DNA from: Epiperipatus broadwayi
Taxonomy: Eukaryota; Onychophora; Udeonychophora; Euonychophora; Peripatidae
NCBI GenBank assembly: GCA_028023455.1
Contig: JAQFVV010006208.1
Location: 5,750,963 to 5,814,962, forward strand
Reading direction: 5' to 3'
Length of the DNA: 64,000 bases
Position 1 is the first letter of the stretch; every line of letters starts with the position of its first letter. The notes under the pieces are model-generated. The model saw nothing but the letters and a program-made list of their open reading frames with translations. It was not told the DNA's origin and did not search any database. Positions 12,600-24,606 of this stretch are shown here, one piece after another. The translations under genes were made by a program, and so were the position numbers.

Positions 12600-12861
12600 C
12601 TTATATAAATGCAATTTATCCTCTCTACTTTGAACACTTTTTATTGTACATATATACATAAAATCTTACGTTTCAACTGTCCTGCAGTCTTCTTCAGAGC
12701 TTCTTTTACTTTAATTTCCTCAGAGTCACTGTTACTTTAGTTTTTCTGAAGAAGTCTATAAGACAGTTGAAATGTAAGATTGTGTGTACATGTATGTACA
12801 ATAAAAAGTTTTTTCATAAAAAGTGTTGAAAGTAGAGTGGATAAATTGCATTTATATAAGA
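12600..12861. repeat. Family D fold-back element
   Basis: The arms 12600-12715 and about 12745-12861 are inverted copies. Both carry the core: minus-strand CTCTGAAGAAGACTGC ... CAGTTGAAAC near 12672-12705, and plus-strand CTGAAGA at about 12747 followed by GTTGAAAT. The short centre at 12715-12745 is unpaired. Confidence 0.65.
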
Positions 12862-12874
12862 CAATACAGCAAAA

Positions 12875-14510
12875 TAAAGGAAATGGTTAATTTGATTTAT
12901 ATTTCTTCTTATTAAAATAGTAATATTAATAAAGATAATAGAAGAATGAACTATTAACTGTTTTAAAGGTCAGCATTTAAACAAAATCCACGTTATTTAA
13001 AAAAAATAGACTTGTTTTTTCATCTATCTAAGGTCAAGATCTAAATTAATTTGTTAAAAAAAATAACCTTTTTGGAAAACTGGCTGGCACTATTTGTAGT
13101 TGTGATGCAACTATTTTACACATAGCTTCCTTAGCACTAGAATAATCTACTGGTAAATATTGTGTTCCTATTTGGAGGAAAAAATGCCTACACGAAACCA
13201 CATGAAAAATAGTCTACTCTTTTATAATGGCTTTCTGTTTTTTAACATATTCTTTCACCATATATTAGAAGTTGCTTCATAAAATATACATATAGAAAAT
13301 GTTAAATATATCTGGTTCATCAATAATTTGAGGTATAGCTTTGCCACCTAAAATTCAAATTAAGATTCTCATTCTAGATGTTTAACCAAGAATCTTCTCC
13401 AACAGTTAAACAATTATGCTAAAAAAATTAATTTCTTATGAAATTCCAAAAAAAAAGGTCTTTTTTCCAACTGAATTTGATTGTTTTACTTGTTACTTCA
13501 GTCTCATCGGCATTTAGGTCTAACCGTAGTCAATATGGTTACCAGCTTTCTAATAGGAACTTAAAAGCAATAAACCTATATGGATATGTGAATTACAAAT
13601 TGTGAATTACATAGTAAATAGTTACCAAATTTATGTGTACAATGACAAAATAAAACGATAGACTAGAGCCACCAATAAAATCATCTTCTTGTCGGAATCT
13701 CCATGTTGGTCTTTTATGGTATTTTGTTAATAGTTAACTATCTAAAACACATCCATACACTAAATAAAGTAAATAAGTAGTATTATTAAATAGATCTGTA
13801 TTAGGAGCAGCAATGAACTTTATTTCAGAATCATCATTGAGTTCCATTTTCTGAATAATGGCTTCCCTAATCTATGGATTTGGATGCTGCAGTAAAAGCT
13901 AGTGTCCATAATAAATATGATTCTGTAGTATAATAAATATAATTAATTACCATTTCTAATTCAGATAAGTTTAAAGTTTTCAAAGGTAATAGTTTCTTAC
14001 ATCATTCTTATATTATCGAAATAATAAAACTATAAATAATTTCCTTTTTTTCTGAGCTAATGCAATGGACGGCTGTTTACGGGGAAAAACCGTAGAAAGC
14101 GTAATTTTTTAAAAATATTCAGCCTTGATATTACTGCCTAGGATGCCTTTTAATATAACATATATCATATTAATAAACCATGAATATGATAAACACGTTA
14201 TATTGAAAACATGCTAGGCAGTAATATTAAGAAAAACTACCTTTTCTATGGATGTTTTTATTAACAGTTGTCTATTAAAATAATAAGAATTGGTCTGAGA
14301 AACTATTTTAATAATTTCAGTCTTCTTTTTTTTTTGTTTTAAATATATATATTGTTTATAAAAAAGTGACCAAAATCTTGGTCAGATGATTACTACAGAT
14401 GGAAACATAATGCATGAAATTAATCATAGAATTAAACTTAATTAGAGTGCTTTTGGTAGAAGTAACTTAATATTAAAATGAAATATGCCTTTATGTTTGA
14501 AAAGGAAGGT
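12875..14510. other. Non-coding AT-rich stretch
   Basis: No gene or transposon was recognised. A small imperfect palindrome spans 14125-14230 (CTGCCTAGGATGCC against CATGCTAGGCAGTAATAT). Confidence 0.4.
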
Positions 14511-14514
14511 TTTT

Positions 14515-14935
14515 AATAAATGTGTTTTACCAGTTGTTATTTATGGATCTGAGACTTGTACACTTAATGGAATACAGATATTACAGACCCTCAAAGAAGT
14601 ATGGAGAGATATATGTTAGGAGTAACAAGAAGAGATTAAAAATGCAATACATGGGTGAGAGGCAAACAGGTTTTACTGACATCATTGAAAGAATTAAGAG
14701 ACTGAAGTGGAGTTGATCTGAATATATTGCTAGAAGATATGATAATAGATGGACAGTTGAAATCTTAAACTGGATGCAAGAGATTGTGAAAGACCCAGAA
14801 AGTGACCATGGATGAAATAATTAATGTGCAGGGATGATGTGGAGAAGAGAGGCTAGAAATAGGAGATGGATTGAACCTGGAGAAATCTTCATCCTGCAGG
14901 GGATTGATCATAGTTGATGATGATGATAATGATTG
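14515..14935 (+). pseudogene. RTE-like LINE 3' end (reverse transcriptase C-terminus)
   Basis: The + strand encodes, with frameshifts, VLPVVIYGSETCTL, then MLGVTRR, TDIIERIKRLKW and a region matching WTVEILNW...RWIEPGE. This is the usual C-terminus of RTE/BovB-type reverse transcriptases that are often mis-annotated as craniofacial development protein 2-like. It ends in a GAT-rich microsatellite at 14913-14932, the typical RTE tail. Everything upstream of the thumb region is missing (5' truncation). Confidence 0.8.
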
Positions 14936-15548
14936 TTGGTTTAAAAGTGGTAAAATTATTTTTGAGATGTATCTAACTAAACAGAATCCCATTGATATAA
15001 TTATAAGAGTGCTTGCTAATTTGACAGCATCTAATAATAATAATAACTATATATTCATATTTTCTTTTTTTAAAATCGAACTGTGTTTTTGGCAACAAAA
15101 GCTGCCATTTTGTATTTTCTCTGAAGCTCTTTATAACAATGTTTTAACTGATTTGCTTTACTTCATTATTTATCATTTTTCATGCAGAAATAAATTATAA
15201 ATGTTACTAAATAAACTGCCAATTTTATTTGAGAATTGTGTCATATTTTTGAGTGCAGTGTAGTTTACAGTTATTGTGGGAACTACTAAATTAAGTATCT
15301 ATTCATCGTACAAATTGAATGATATACATTCATTGCGCTTTAATGTCAGTCATTCTAGAAAATTAAAAAAGATTTTTTTTTTTACCACAGACAAATCAAG
15401 AATGTGATATTTTTAAAAATGAGAATCTTTTTAAACATGCTAAAAAATAAATGTAATAAAAAATAATTTATCAATTCTCTGAATTTACATGTATATGAGT
15501 TTTTATAGATAAAATAGTAATATATTACCAGTAGTTTTTTTTTTTTTT

Positions 15549-15619
15549 TTTATGACCGGGAAGCGAACCCGGGCCAGCTGCTTGGAAGGCAGCTATGCTA
15601 ACCGCTAGGCCACCAACGC
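15549..15619 (-). repeat. Very short tRNA-Gly(TCC)-headed SINE
   Basis: On the minus strand GCGTTGGTGGCCTAGCGG (box A) is followed by the anticodon arm GCTGC-CTTCCAA-GCAGC and an intact T arm CCGGG-TTCGCTT-CCCGG. The 3' acceptor strand is absent and the sequence passes straight into a run of 13 or more A. A functional tRNA cannot form. Confidence 0.7.
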
Positions 15620-15784
15620 TTGACTATTACCAGTAGTTATGCTAGTAATAATATAAAACTGCATGGAAAGAAGTTATTAAAAATAATAATAAACTTAAAT
15701 TTATATTTAAATTTATGATTAAGTGCTAGATTTAAAAAAAGTCAATATATCTTCCATTACAACAACAAAAAAAATATCAAACGG

Positions 15785-15972
15785 GATTCCAAGAAATTGT
15801 AAAAGATCCAGAAAGTGATCACATGTGAGATGGATGGATAAAATAAGAACGTGTGCAGCAGTGATATGGAGAAGAGACGCTAGAGATCAGATAAGATGGA
15901 TTGAACTTGGAGAAACCATCCGGCAGTGAATTGATAATGGTTGACAATGATGATGATGATGATGATGATAAA
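15785..15972 (+). mobile_element. RTE-like LINE 3' fragment
   Basis: This is a short 5'-truncated relative of the 14.5 kb copy. It reads from ATTGTAAAAGATCCAGAAAG through TGGATTGAACTTGGAGA to a (GAT)n tail at about 15948-15970. Confidence 0.75.
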
Positions 15973-16565
15973 AAATTGTATAATCTCAAGATTTTTTCTT
16001 GTGTTTCATATTCCTTCTTACATAAAAATTTTCAAATCATTTTTGATTTACTACTGGTAATTTTAAATTAATGTAATTTGTTTTGATATTTATTAGTTTA
16101 ATTTTGGCATTATGATGCTATTAGACATATATTGGGCAATAGACACTAATATTTTTGTGGGTGATACAATTATATTTGTATATTACTATTAGCAGTCATT
16201 CATCTAGTAATTCTTGCATAATTGACTTATATAAATCAAACCGCGTATGTATAATGAAATATAAATAATATATAAAATAAAAATATTTGTCCATAAATTA
16301 ATAAAACATATAAAAAAGTATTTTCAATAAATCATTATCAATTTAAGTATAATTAAGTCAAAAATATATATGGATAAATATGCCTTTTTAAAAATTATTG
16401 TAATGTAAAGATATAAATGATATCTTCACAAAGGCATTAGGTAATTGTTGATTGGTAAAATTTTTATCTTTTTTCTTCCTTGCTATACTTTCTAAATATA
16501 AATTATTAGATTCTCATATATCAATCAATAATTAGATGGCTGGCTGAATTTACTATTAAATTTTG

Positions 16566-17027
16566 GGTACTTTGGTATTAGACCTGCTGTGAAATGTCAC
16601 AGCCATATTCATCCAGCTATAATTATTCTAATTTTGTGATCTCGTAAAATATATGGAACATTTTCTTTTGCAAGTCAACCACAATTATAACTTTATAGAT
16701 CCACAAACCAGTGTCTACATGCAGAATATTGAAAGATTTTGGAGTTTGGGCAAATAGTGGAATAAAAAATGAGCAACTGCATGTCAGCATCTCAATTCCT
16801 ATTTGGCCCAAACTTATGTGAAGAAATGCACAAAGAAAAGGACATTTCCATATTGGAGGACATCAAAAAGTTCAATCCACTCCAGTGATTGCTCATTATT
16901 TTGATTTTGGGGTAAAGAAATCTATTGATTAATTTTGCCCAAAGAGTATGTGCAGGCATTATATTATGAAATCACAAAGTTATAGTATGGCTGCGATATT
17001 TCACAGAAGGTTTAATACCAAAGTACC
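16566..17027. mobile_element. Merlin-like DNA transposon, non-autonomous
   Basis: Terminal inverted repeats are GGTACTTTGGTATTAGACC and GGTTTAATACCAAAGTACC. The flanking octamers AAATTTTG and AATTTTTT are similar, as for an eroded 8-bp target duplication. A decayed + strand segment around 16712-16740 resembles the ISXO2-like transposase motif NIERFWS, but no open frame remains. Confidence 0.6.
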
Positions 17028-17179
17028 AATTTTTTTTAGAAATGCTGAATTATTTAAAATTATTTCTATTTTTAACTTAATTTGATTCCCCATTTGGAGG
17101 AATGGCAGTTGGATGCATTAATAGCTCATAAAAAAAAAATCCAATGATTGAATTGCTAAATATTTACATATTTTACATT

Positions 17180-17271
17180 AACCTTTTTTCCTGTGTCAAA
17201 GCATCAGCCGGAAAGCGAACCTGGGACAACTGCTTGTAAAGCAGCTGTGGTAACCACTTGGCCACCAACGT
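17180..17271 (-). repeat. tRNA-headed SINE (anticodon TAC)
   Basis: The minus strand reads ACGTTGGTGGCCAAGTGG (box A), anticodon arm GCTGC-TTTACAA-GCAGT and box B GGTTCGCTTTCC. It continues CTGATGCTTTGACA into an A-rich tail. The GATGCTTTGACA tail is shared with the copies at 35.4 and 51.0 kb. Confidence 0.65.
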
Positions 17272-17548
17272 TTGACTACACTAACCTTTAGTAAAGCAAT
17301 TCAACTGCTTTAATCTTGAGTTATGATTTTTCATTTAATACGGTTTTGACTTAAAACAAAAGTTGTATAAAATATGTTTTGTGTAACACACCTAGAGGTT
17401 TTAATTTTTTAAATGAAAAAATAAAGTAACAATTTGAATCAACTGCTTATTTGATATAATCTTGGTGTTGATATTATTATCCGGTCTTTTTACAACACTA
17501 TATACCCATGTATTTTTCAAATGCATACCAAAGAAATAGCATTGCATT

Positions 17549-17740
17549 TAAAGCAGGCAAAACTCTATACAGTAGCGCCACTCAGTGCCAACCAGAGTAA
17601 TCAATGGATGCCAGAAGGCTTGTGTATAAAATCCCTATCTAGTGCCTACTTATCCAATATCCCCAGACTAGTTTCTAGCTTGTGGCTTTTATCAGTGAGG
17701 AGCTTTGGATCTGAGAGCACTGTACCTAGATTAGTGGTTT
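17549..17740 (-). mobile_element. Family R1 element with 14-bp target duplication
   Basis: AATAGCATTGCATT occurs exactly at 17535-17548 and 17741-17754 and bounds the element. Inside, almost the whole R1 body is in minus orientation. Only the last bases (TTAGTGGTTT) are in plus orientation and match the R1 3' terminus. The hammerhead core on the minus strand is CTGATAA, with the essential G8 changed to A, so it should be inactive. Confidence 0.8.
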
Positions 17741-18329
17741 AATAGCATTGCATTGTCTTGATTCAATATATACCCTTTAAGCATTCCTGGAAAATGTGCA
17801 CACAATTAGTTATATTCAATTACAATTTATCTGTTTAATTATTGTTTATGTTTACTGTTGCTCAAAGATGCATGGATTTATTTTCATGTCATCTGTAATG
17901 ATGTGATTTTACTTAATGTATTTAATAACATATTGAAGAAGAAAAATAAGCACATCAAAACTGATGGAATGACTGAATTTGATTACAAAAAACAAAAATA
18001 GCATTCAGCGTTTTGTGTTCATGCCCGTTTTGTCAGTTCCTAATCTTTGTAAACACTGAAACTTTTTTATACTTTCGAAATGCTTGCTAAACCTTAGTGA
18101 TGGTAGACTCTTCAATAATTTAATACATGTACTATACAAGGTACGAAAATTTAATTCATGAAAATGGTCATATGATGTAACCCATGACCTAACTGTATCA
18201 AAATCACAAGAGTATTGAACATTGGTGTTTGAATATGTATAAGCTCATGTGTGTAAATTTTAAGCTGATAGAACTAGTTATTAATTAGTTATTGAGAAAA
18301 TAATAAATATTCATGCTTGCACATTAACA

Positions 18330-18625
18330 TAAAAATGGGTCATAGTGTGCTCATTGTGAGAGACTTTTTGGCCCTAAAAGATCAATTACACAATTAGATC
18401 ATCATGCCTGTTCACCTTAGTTCCCTGTGATTTTTAGTAATTTTTAAAAGTTAGAAACTGCACTGAAAGGATGAAGATCTTTTATTTATAACTGATATCC
18501 AAAAGACAGTGAGACAGCTACTCAACAATATTCCTGAAAATGAGTTCCAGGTGTTCTTCCAGAAATGGGAACTCACTTTAATCAATGTATAGATGCACAA
18601 GGGGACTACTTTGATGTGGCAACTA
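18330..18625 (+). pseudogene. Mariner transposase relic (C-terminal third)
   Basis: Translated with frameshifts, the + strand gives HSVLIVRDFLAL, a Pro/Cys-rich middle, KLH.KDEDL and then NNIPENEFQVFFQKW followed by QCIDAQGDYFD. The order and spacing match the end of mariner transposases (VVRDFLA...PCDFFLF...KEDFQKCFQQW...KCIAAQGDYFEGD). Stops and shifts make it non-functional. It lies back to back with the PLE relic on the opposite strand. Confidence 0.7.
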
Positions 18626-18689
18626 GTGTACACTTCCACATATATTTTTTGGTGTAATCTGGGAAATTGTCACACCTCATATTTATTAC

Positions 18690-19500
18690 TTTGGTTGTGA
18701 CCATGACTTCTTTCTCCAATATACAATCTTCCACATTAACATGGCATTTTATAAACACAGTTTTCTTGTTCTTCATTTTAAGTTTTGGGTTTGTAGTGGA
18801 TTTCTTATAGAGTGCTATAGCTTTGGAAAGCTGTTATGATGTTCGATATTGATTGCAGATTTTCTTTAGTTTGTCTGTTAACTTTAGTATGTATGGATAC
18901 CCTAGAGTATCTATGATTGTTTTTCTTTTGGTGTTTCTTTTTGTTGTCTATTAGTTTTTTAATAATAGCTGATGGATCACTATTCTTCATGATCTTACTC
19001 TATGTATATCTTTCTTTTGTCAACTCACTGCTTTCTGGATAAAATTATTTTGTTCTGTTCCAAGGTAATAATATAATTCCATGTTTTGTGTTTTGGCTAC
19101 AATTGGATGTATATGGTAAGTATTTTCCCATGTGTGGAGATTTTCTGTAACCTATAATCTTGATTTTGCAATGAGGGAGTCTTGTTTCAAGAATATATAA
19201 GATTGTCAATTTTTCTTATTCTGATTCTGAAAAAAACTGAAAGTCATATGTTATTCTGTGTGTGTTCTGAATATTTATAATAGTGCTTCACTATGTGTTC
19301 ATACAAACAAATGAAACATCAATATAGTGAAATCACGTTTTAGATTGATATGGAGTTGTATTTATAACTACAGCGTCAAGTTCTTCCACATAAATATTGC
19401 TAATACTCATAGCCATCTCTTGATTTTATTGGAAGAATTCTGACTTGTATTGAAAGTATGTTGTTATTATGCAGAATTTTAAGAGTTCTATTATACTATA
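18690..19500 (-). pseudogene. Penelope-like element relic: RT palm to GIY-YIG endonuclease
   Basis: The minus strand, read across several frameshifts, follows the Penelope protein. TYFQYKSEFF, then MAMSISNIYVEELDA (family: GMAMGSPLSPVISNIYME.FE) and FHYIDVSFV (family: RYVDDTFV, the RT catalytic box; here YIDV) lie near 19490-19330. YRKSPHMGKYLPYTSN with KHGIILL follows at about 19130-19050. The lysine-rich linker (18990-18805) ends at STL.EIHYKPKT, and CVYKMPC.CGRLYIGE at about 18765-18705 is the GIY-YIG endonuclease start (family: CVYKIPCSCG..YIGET). The RT fingers and everything after the GIY-YIG motif are missing. Stops are numerous, so it is dead. This is the only PLE coding sequence seen in the window and matters because PLE terminal repeats are known to carry hammerhead ribozymes. 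Confidence 0.75.
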
Positions 19501-19749
19501 AATACAAAGAATTATTCTGGATTGTAAGCTACTATTATTATTAAATCTTTTTTTATAATAGGCAGTGGTTATAAGCAGTGCTTCATCAGTGTATATATTT
19601 GTAAATTATTTTTTTATATGTCAACGAATATATCAGTTCTTTCAATGATTAATTCTACAAAGTGCTTAGAATTCCTGACAAAGGATAGTGTCATAAATAC
19701 AAATAAACTATAAACCTTGAGAAGAAATGTCCTAGAACTAACAATAAGT

Positions 19750-19976
19750 ATTAAAACAAGCAAAACTCTCCATACAGTAGTGCCACTCAGTGCAAGCCAG
19801 AATAATCAATGGATGCCAGAATGCTTGTGCATAAAATTTCTATCTAGTGCTTACTCATCCAATTGATTACTCTGGCTTGCACTGAATGGCACTATTGTAT
19901 GGATAGTTTTGCCTGTTTTAATAACAGTTATGAGCAAATATAAGAAATGGTGATCATGTGATGTTTAGTAGTTTAA
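19750..19976. mobile_element. Family R1 fold-back without ribozyme
   Basis: The left arm (from AAACAAGCAAAACTCTCC) and the right arm (GTATGGATAGTTTTGCC) are inverted. The element ends in the R1 3' terminus (GGTGATCATGTGATGTTTAG, 19949-19968). The flanks AATAAGTATT (about 19743) and AATAAGCATT (about 19976) form a 10-bp target duplication with one mismatch. The hammerhead region is deleted. Confidence 0.65.
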
Positions 19977-20189
19977 TAAGCATTATGGGGACATGGACCT
20001 TATGGATTCTAGATAGATCATAAAGATGGAGAATTTTGCTGAAATATGTTAATTTACTTTTTTCTGAATTAGTGAAATACCTGCACTACTTTCTAAATAG
20101 GCTTCTAACCTTGTTTCTGTAGCTGGTGTAGGATATTTTGTTGCCTTTGATAGAATATTCTATATGATTAGAGAATGATTTTAAATTCA

Positions 20190-20455
20190 GTATTTATCAG
20201 TTTCCAGGCTTGATTCTCTTATTAGTACTATAACTGGTCAGGCCAGCGACATCTGAAGAAGAAAGGAAAATAATATCTCCCTCTTAAACATGTTATATAA
20301 TAATCTGTGTGCTATTTCTAAATAATTTAATGTATTTACAAAATTTAAATAACGTTTGAATTTTTCTAAAAAAAAAATTTGAACAATTAATATTATTTGA
20401 TGGAAATAGTCCAATACGTTACGAATGGAAATTAACGTCTTTAAAAAAAAAAAAA
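20190..20455 (+). mobile_element. Family C SINE, 5'-truncated
   Basis: This copy starts within the body (GGTCAGGCCAGCGACATCTG), passes the hammerhead-like CTGAAGA (20254) and the TAATAATCTG...AATGTATTTACAAA segment, and ends near ATGGAAATAGTCCAATA. The tRNA head is absent. Confidence 0.65.
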
Positions 20456-23030
20456 TTCTCATCATACTATATTAATATTCTTTAGACAAGATTGATTGTT
20501 TATTCATCTTTTTAAGTTATAATTTTTAAAATGTTAATGAGCAGCTAATTAGTTTTTACCATTATTATTGTTTAAATAAGTATTTTTGCAATTATCAAAA
20601 TTGCTTTCACACTACTTTTTTTTTTTTTTGGGGGGGGGGTCTGTCTGTCTGTCTACATGTATATACGTAGAGAGACATAAATATTATGGGAAAGTTATCT
20701 TTATTTTAATAAATAAAATTAAAAAAAACTATAAAATGTTTCATGACAAGGTTAAATTTTGTGACACTTTTTTTCCCCGTCTTTTTAACGCTTAAGATGC
20801 AGTTGTTTTTTTAGTTCCAATACCATTTTTTTATATAAGTACGCGCATGTGCGGAAAGCAGACAAATTTATTTATCTGTTTATATATATATGCATAATTA
20901 TTACAATTATATAAATTAGTCTACTATTACAAGTTTCTTTTAAAACTATTACAAAGTATATACCTTTGATAGATTTATTTTTTTATCAGTATTAATAATT
21001 TAAAATTAATCTTGTAAAATAATTGAATTGCTTTGAGTTATGTGTTTTCTTTTTTAATCTACGGTGGGAAGTTTGGCAGTAGTAATCTAATTTCCTTTTC
21101 AGTTTATACGGTATTGTCTATTTCCTGTCATTATCTTTCCCAACAATAATATTGGAGTAATTTCCTTATCTCGTTCCTACGTAAATGCAATAGTTTTTAT
21201 TCTCATTTTAATAATCTAATGTCCTTATCAGTTTATATGATATCCATTTCTTGTCATTTTAGCTACTATCTTTACCAACAATAATGTAAGAATAATTTCC
21301 GTTTCTCTTTTCTATATAAATACATTTATTTTTATTCTCATTTTAATATACTGTACATGTATATATAAAAACAAATTAATTTAACATACTTTTTCTTTTC
21401 AAATGTTGTTTTATTTTATGAACCGTTTTTCATTTCAATAATCTTCCAACGTTTTAACCATATATAGATATTGTCCAAGGTTATTTCTATAAAATACACA
21501 TATTTGTACAAATAAGTATCTACAATGAATTTACAAAACAAAAGATTTTCATATAAATTATAATTTTTTTTGGTACTTATAGATAATCTCATAACCGGAA
21601 GCTTGCCATTAGTTTTTTTTTTAATTATCATTTTTCAGGAGCTTCCAATATGGCTGATGAGGAGTTATTGTATTTAATATTTCCTTTTGTTATTTTTTTA
21701 AATATTCTAAAAATACAAAAAAAAACTACATCAAAATATGAGAATTGATTGTAATTAAATTTAATATAATTTAAAGGTGTAAGCAAAAAAAATGTGAGGA
21801 CACAAAGTAACAGATGTGGGTTATTCATGTTGGTAGATGGGAATCTCCAATAGCCTGCAACATTGCTTGCCACAAATACATCTTCATGCAATTATCAACA
21901 TACCAGTGCATGATTTTTTGTCAATGGAATATTCCAAATTTTAATCATTTAGGCACAATGTTGCAAAAAAAAATTAACAAACACGCTCATTGTCAAAAAA
22001 TCATGACAATGTTTACAATGTATTAATATCTATGTTATATTTTATATGGATTTCTTAATGTTTTTTAAACTTAATAGTAACACATTTTCAGTAAAATAAT
22101 TTTAAGAAAAAAACAAATACTTTCATGCCCCTGAAAAGTGATAATTGGAAAAAAACCTTGTCAATTTCCATGGCACTTACAAGATTATATGTAAGTAACT
22201 TTTTTATAACCCATTTCTTGTTTACTTTCATATGCATCTTCATCCTTTTATATTTAAAATTTTTTTAATTTACTTTTTTTATATAAAATATCTTTCAATC
22301 ATTGTAATTATTTTTTTATAATTATACCAAATTCCTAACATTATTCCTATTCAAAACTGTTTTTTTCATTCCTATATAAATTATCTTTAACTAATCTTTC
22401 ATTATAAGATCTAAGATTTTCCATCTTTATTTCAAAATTTAAAGGTAAGTTCTTTCATGTATAAGTATATTTTTAAATGATGTTTTAATTTAATTTTCAA
22501 TTTATTTTTTGTTCTTCCTATATATAAACATTTTTATTACTAAGAGTTGCAATCTAAGCAAGGTACAATATAAATGCCATCCATATTTTCCAATCTCTTC
22601 AATTTTTAACATTTATTAGTTTATTTTCTTTTTATACACTGGTTTAATTACAAATTAATTATTATATTTCCTATTTATATCCTTTATTACTTTATGTTGT
22701 AAAATATATTTTGATAACTTAAAACTACTATAATTTTTTGTTTTTTATATTCCTTATCTTTCGTATATATTCTTTTTATTTTTTCTATATGTTTTATTCT
22801 ACATAATTTAATAATTTTTGGTTTGAGAAATGGGTTCATAAAATAAGATTTGAAAAGAAAAAGTGTTTTAAATGAATTTATTATATATATTACATTTAAT
22901 GTTTTCACAATTGTATGATGTAAATAAAGTGGTTTTTGGATTAAACTGTGTATTATTTTGTATTACTTCCCAAGGTTTTGGTGAAATAACATCCATCACT
23001 GTCAAGATACAATTTTAAAAGAAAAATCAT
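20456..23030. other. AT-rich non-coding stretch with a 130-bp tandem duplication
   Basis: There is a poly(T)/poly(G) junction with a TCTG microsatellite at 20615-20655. Two diverged direct copies of about 130 bp lie at 21086-21213 and 21214-21345, sharing ATCTAAT, CTTTTCAGTTTATA-like, CCAACAATAAT and TTTTTATTCTCATTTTAATA. No gene is recognised. Confidence 0.5.
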
Positions 23031-23033
23031 TAG

Positions 23034-23231
23034 ATCTGAAGTAGTAATGAGATTGAGTGTGAGGTAAAGAATGAGATTGAGTGTGAAGTAGTTGAGCATT
23101 CAGAATATGTGGAACAAAATATTTATTTTCTTTAGTTTTATAAACATTTTGTTAATCTATGTATTCTAAATGCTCAACTACTTTATGCTCAATCTCATTT
23201 TATACTTCATACTCAATCTTCTTACTACTTG
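23034..23231. repeat. Inverted repeat with internal AGATTGAGTGTGA repeats
   Basis: The left arm (GAAGTAGTAATGAGATTGAG...GTAGTTGAGCATT) is the inverse of the right arm (AATGCTCAACTACTTT...CTCAATCTTCTTACTACTT). About 45 bp lie between them. The arms contain two short direct GAGATTGAGTGTGA copies. No transposon family is recognised. Confidence 0.55.
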
Positions 23232-23465
23232 AGATCTAACAGTTTTGCTTTAAAAACTTAACCTTAGCAATGGCAGATGCTATTTCATCAAAACATTGGA
23301 AAGTAAAGCAAAATAAAAATGCACAGCTTAACCCAAAAACTATTTTATATATATAGTATATTGAAATTAATGAGCCATGTTTGGAAAGAAATTGATGAAA
23401 CACCTGTTAATAAGTATCAGTTTATTATATGGTGGTTTTATTCTCATTTCTATATTTATTTTTAG

Positions 23466-23625
23466 TTGCGGGAGTCTATACATTTTAAAAGGCATCAAGA
23501 AGGTGAATGGTATACATTAGAAATTCCTGATGTCCAAATAGATGATACTGCATGGTATCTAGTCTTAGCCAAGAACAGTGTGGGCTATTCCACCTGCCTT
23601 GTGTCTTTACAAGTCTGTGCAAAAG
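23466..23625 (+). CDS. Internal exon of an I-set immunoglobulin-domain protein (titin/twitchin/obscurin type)
   Basis: A good acceptor (T-rich tract ending TTTTTAG at 23465) and donor (AAAAG|GTATGT, 23626) frame a 160-bp open exon, entering in phase 0 and leaving in phase 1. Its 53 codons cover the C-terminal half of an I-set Ig fold. WYTLEIPDV matches strand E, IDDTAWYLVLAKNSVG is the D-x-A-x-Y...A-x-N-x-x-G F-G hairpin and STCLVSLQV is strand G. The F-strand cysteine of the usual YxC is replaced by valine, so the normal disulphide cannot form; that is common in intracellular muscle Ig domains. The N-terminal half of the domain must be encoded in an exon upstream, outside the window or unrecognised. 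Such domains act as spacers and binding sites in giant sarcomeric or cytoskeletal proteins. Which family member is not resolvable. Confidence 0.8.
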
Positions 23626-24600
23626 GTATGTCTGTGTTCTTTATATAAGTAATTTTACATTTTTTTTTAGAAAAAAATATGGCAATCTATTCATTCTTAT
23701 ATTTTGCCATTACAGTAGAGCTATAAACTCTTTTATATCTAACTACCTGACTTCAATTATATGTTAGCGAAAGAAAAATGTAAATAAATAAACCAAAAAA
23801 ACCCTATTTAAATTGGTAAATTTTATGATATTCGAACAGCTATTTTTTCTTCTCTGAATGCCATTCATAATTATGTTTATTAATAAAATTTCTTCATTTT
23901 ATAGTTGAAAGCACAATTTTATTCTTACTTTATATTTGCAATATTTTTTATAATAAATATTTTCTGAGTATAATGCTATAAGTTTTACAATGATACTGAC
24001 TTAAAATTAAACCATTTACAGAGACCCTAATTTATTGATAACAAGATCCCTATGGTGTTTTTATAAGAAAAAAGTTATTGAATAAAAAAGAATATCATCC
24101 AAAAATATATTTAATAGCAACGAAAGTTAGATATTTCACAATTTTATTTTAAAACAAAATATGGTAATTTGTTTTCTTTCTTAGTATTACTGCTTTAGTG
24201 AATGGATGAGCAAACACACATTCAGTAAAATATATATAAATGTGTCCCTTCAATTTACTATTAATAATTATATTTTTTTTAAAAAAAAATTATATTATAA
24301 TCTTAGTTTATATATGCATACTATACATATAAAAATGTCTGTATTATGCGTATGTTGAAAAGTACTATACATTTGCACTTCAATAAATCTTGAGAAGATC
24401 TCTGAAGGTGAAAGTATTATAATATAGTTATTAATAGTTGTATATTTCAATCTTCTTTTGATTGATTATTTATTTATTTTAATAAACAATACATATTTTA
24501 ATCACTTGAATGTCAGGAAGGCTTGAAACAAAGCATCACATAATTTATGGCTCCATTGTATATTACAAATTGGCAATTTAAAAAAAAAAAATTAGAAGCA
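23626..24600. other. Intron start, no distinct features
   Basis: AT-rich sequence with no ORF of interest and no repeat found elsewhere in the window. Confidence 0.4.
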
Positions 24601-24606
24601 ATGTTG

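Noticed and set aside
21640-21660. CTGATGAGG as a further hammerhead
   Set aside because: No hairpin followed by GAAA lies within range.
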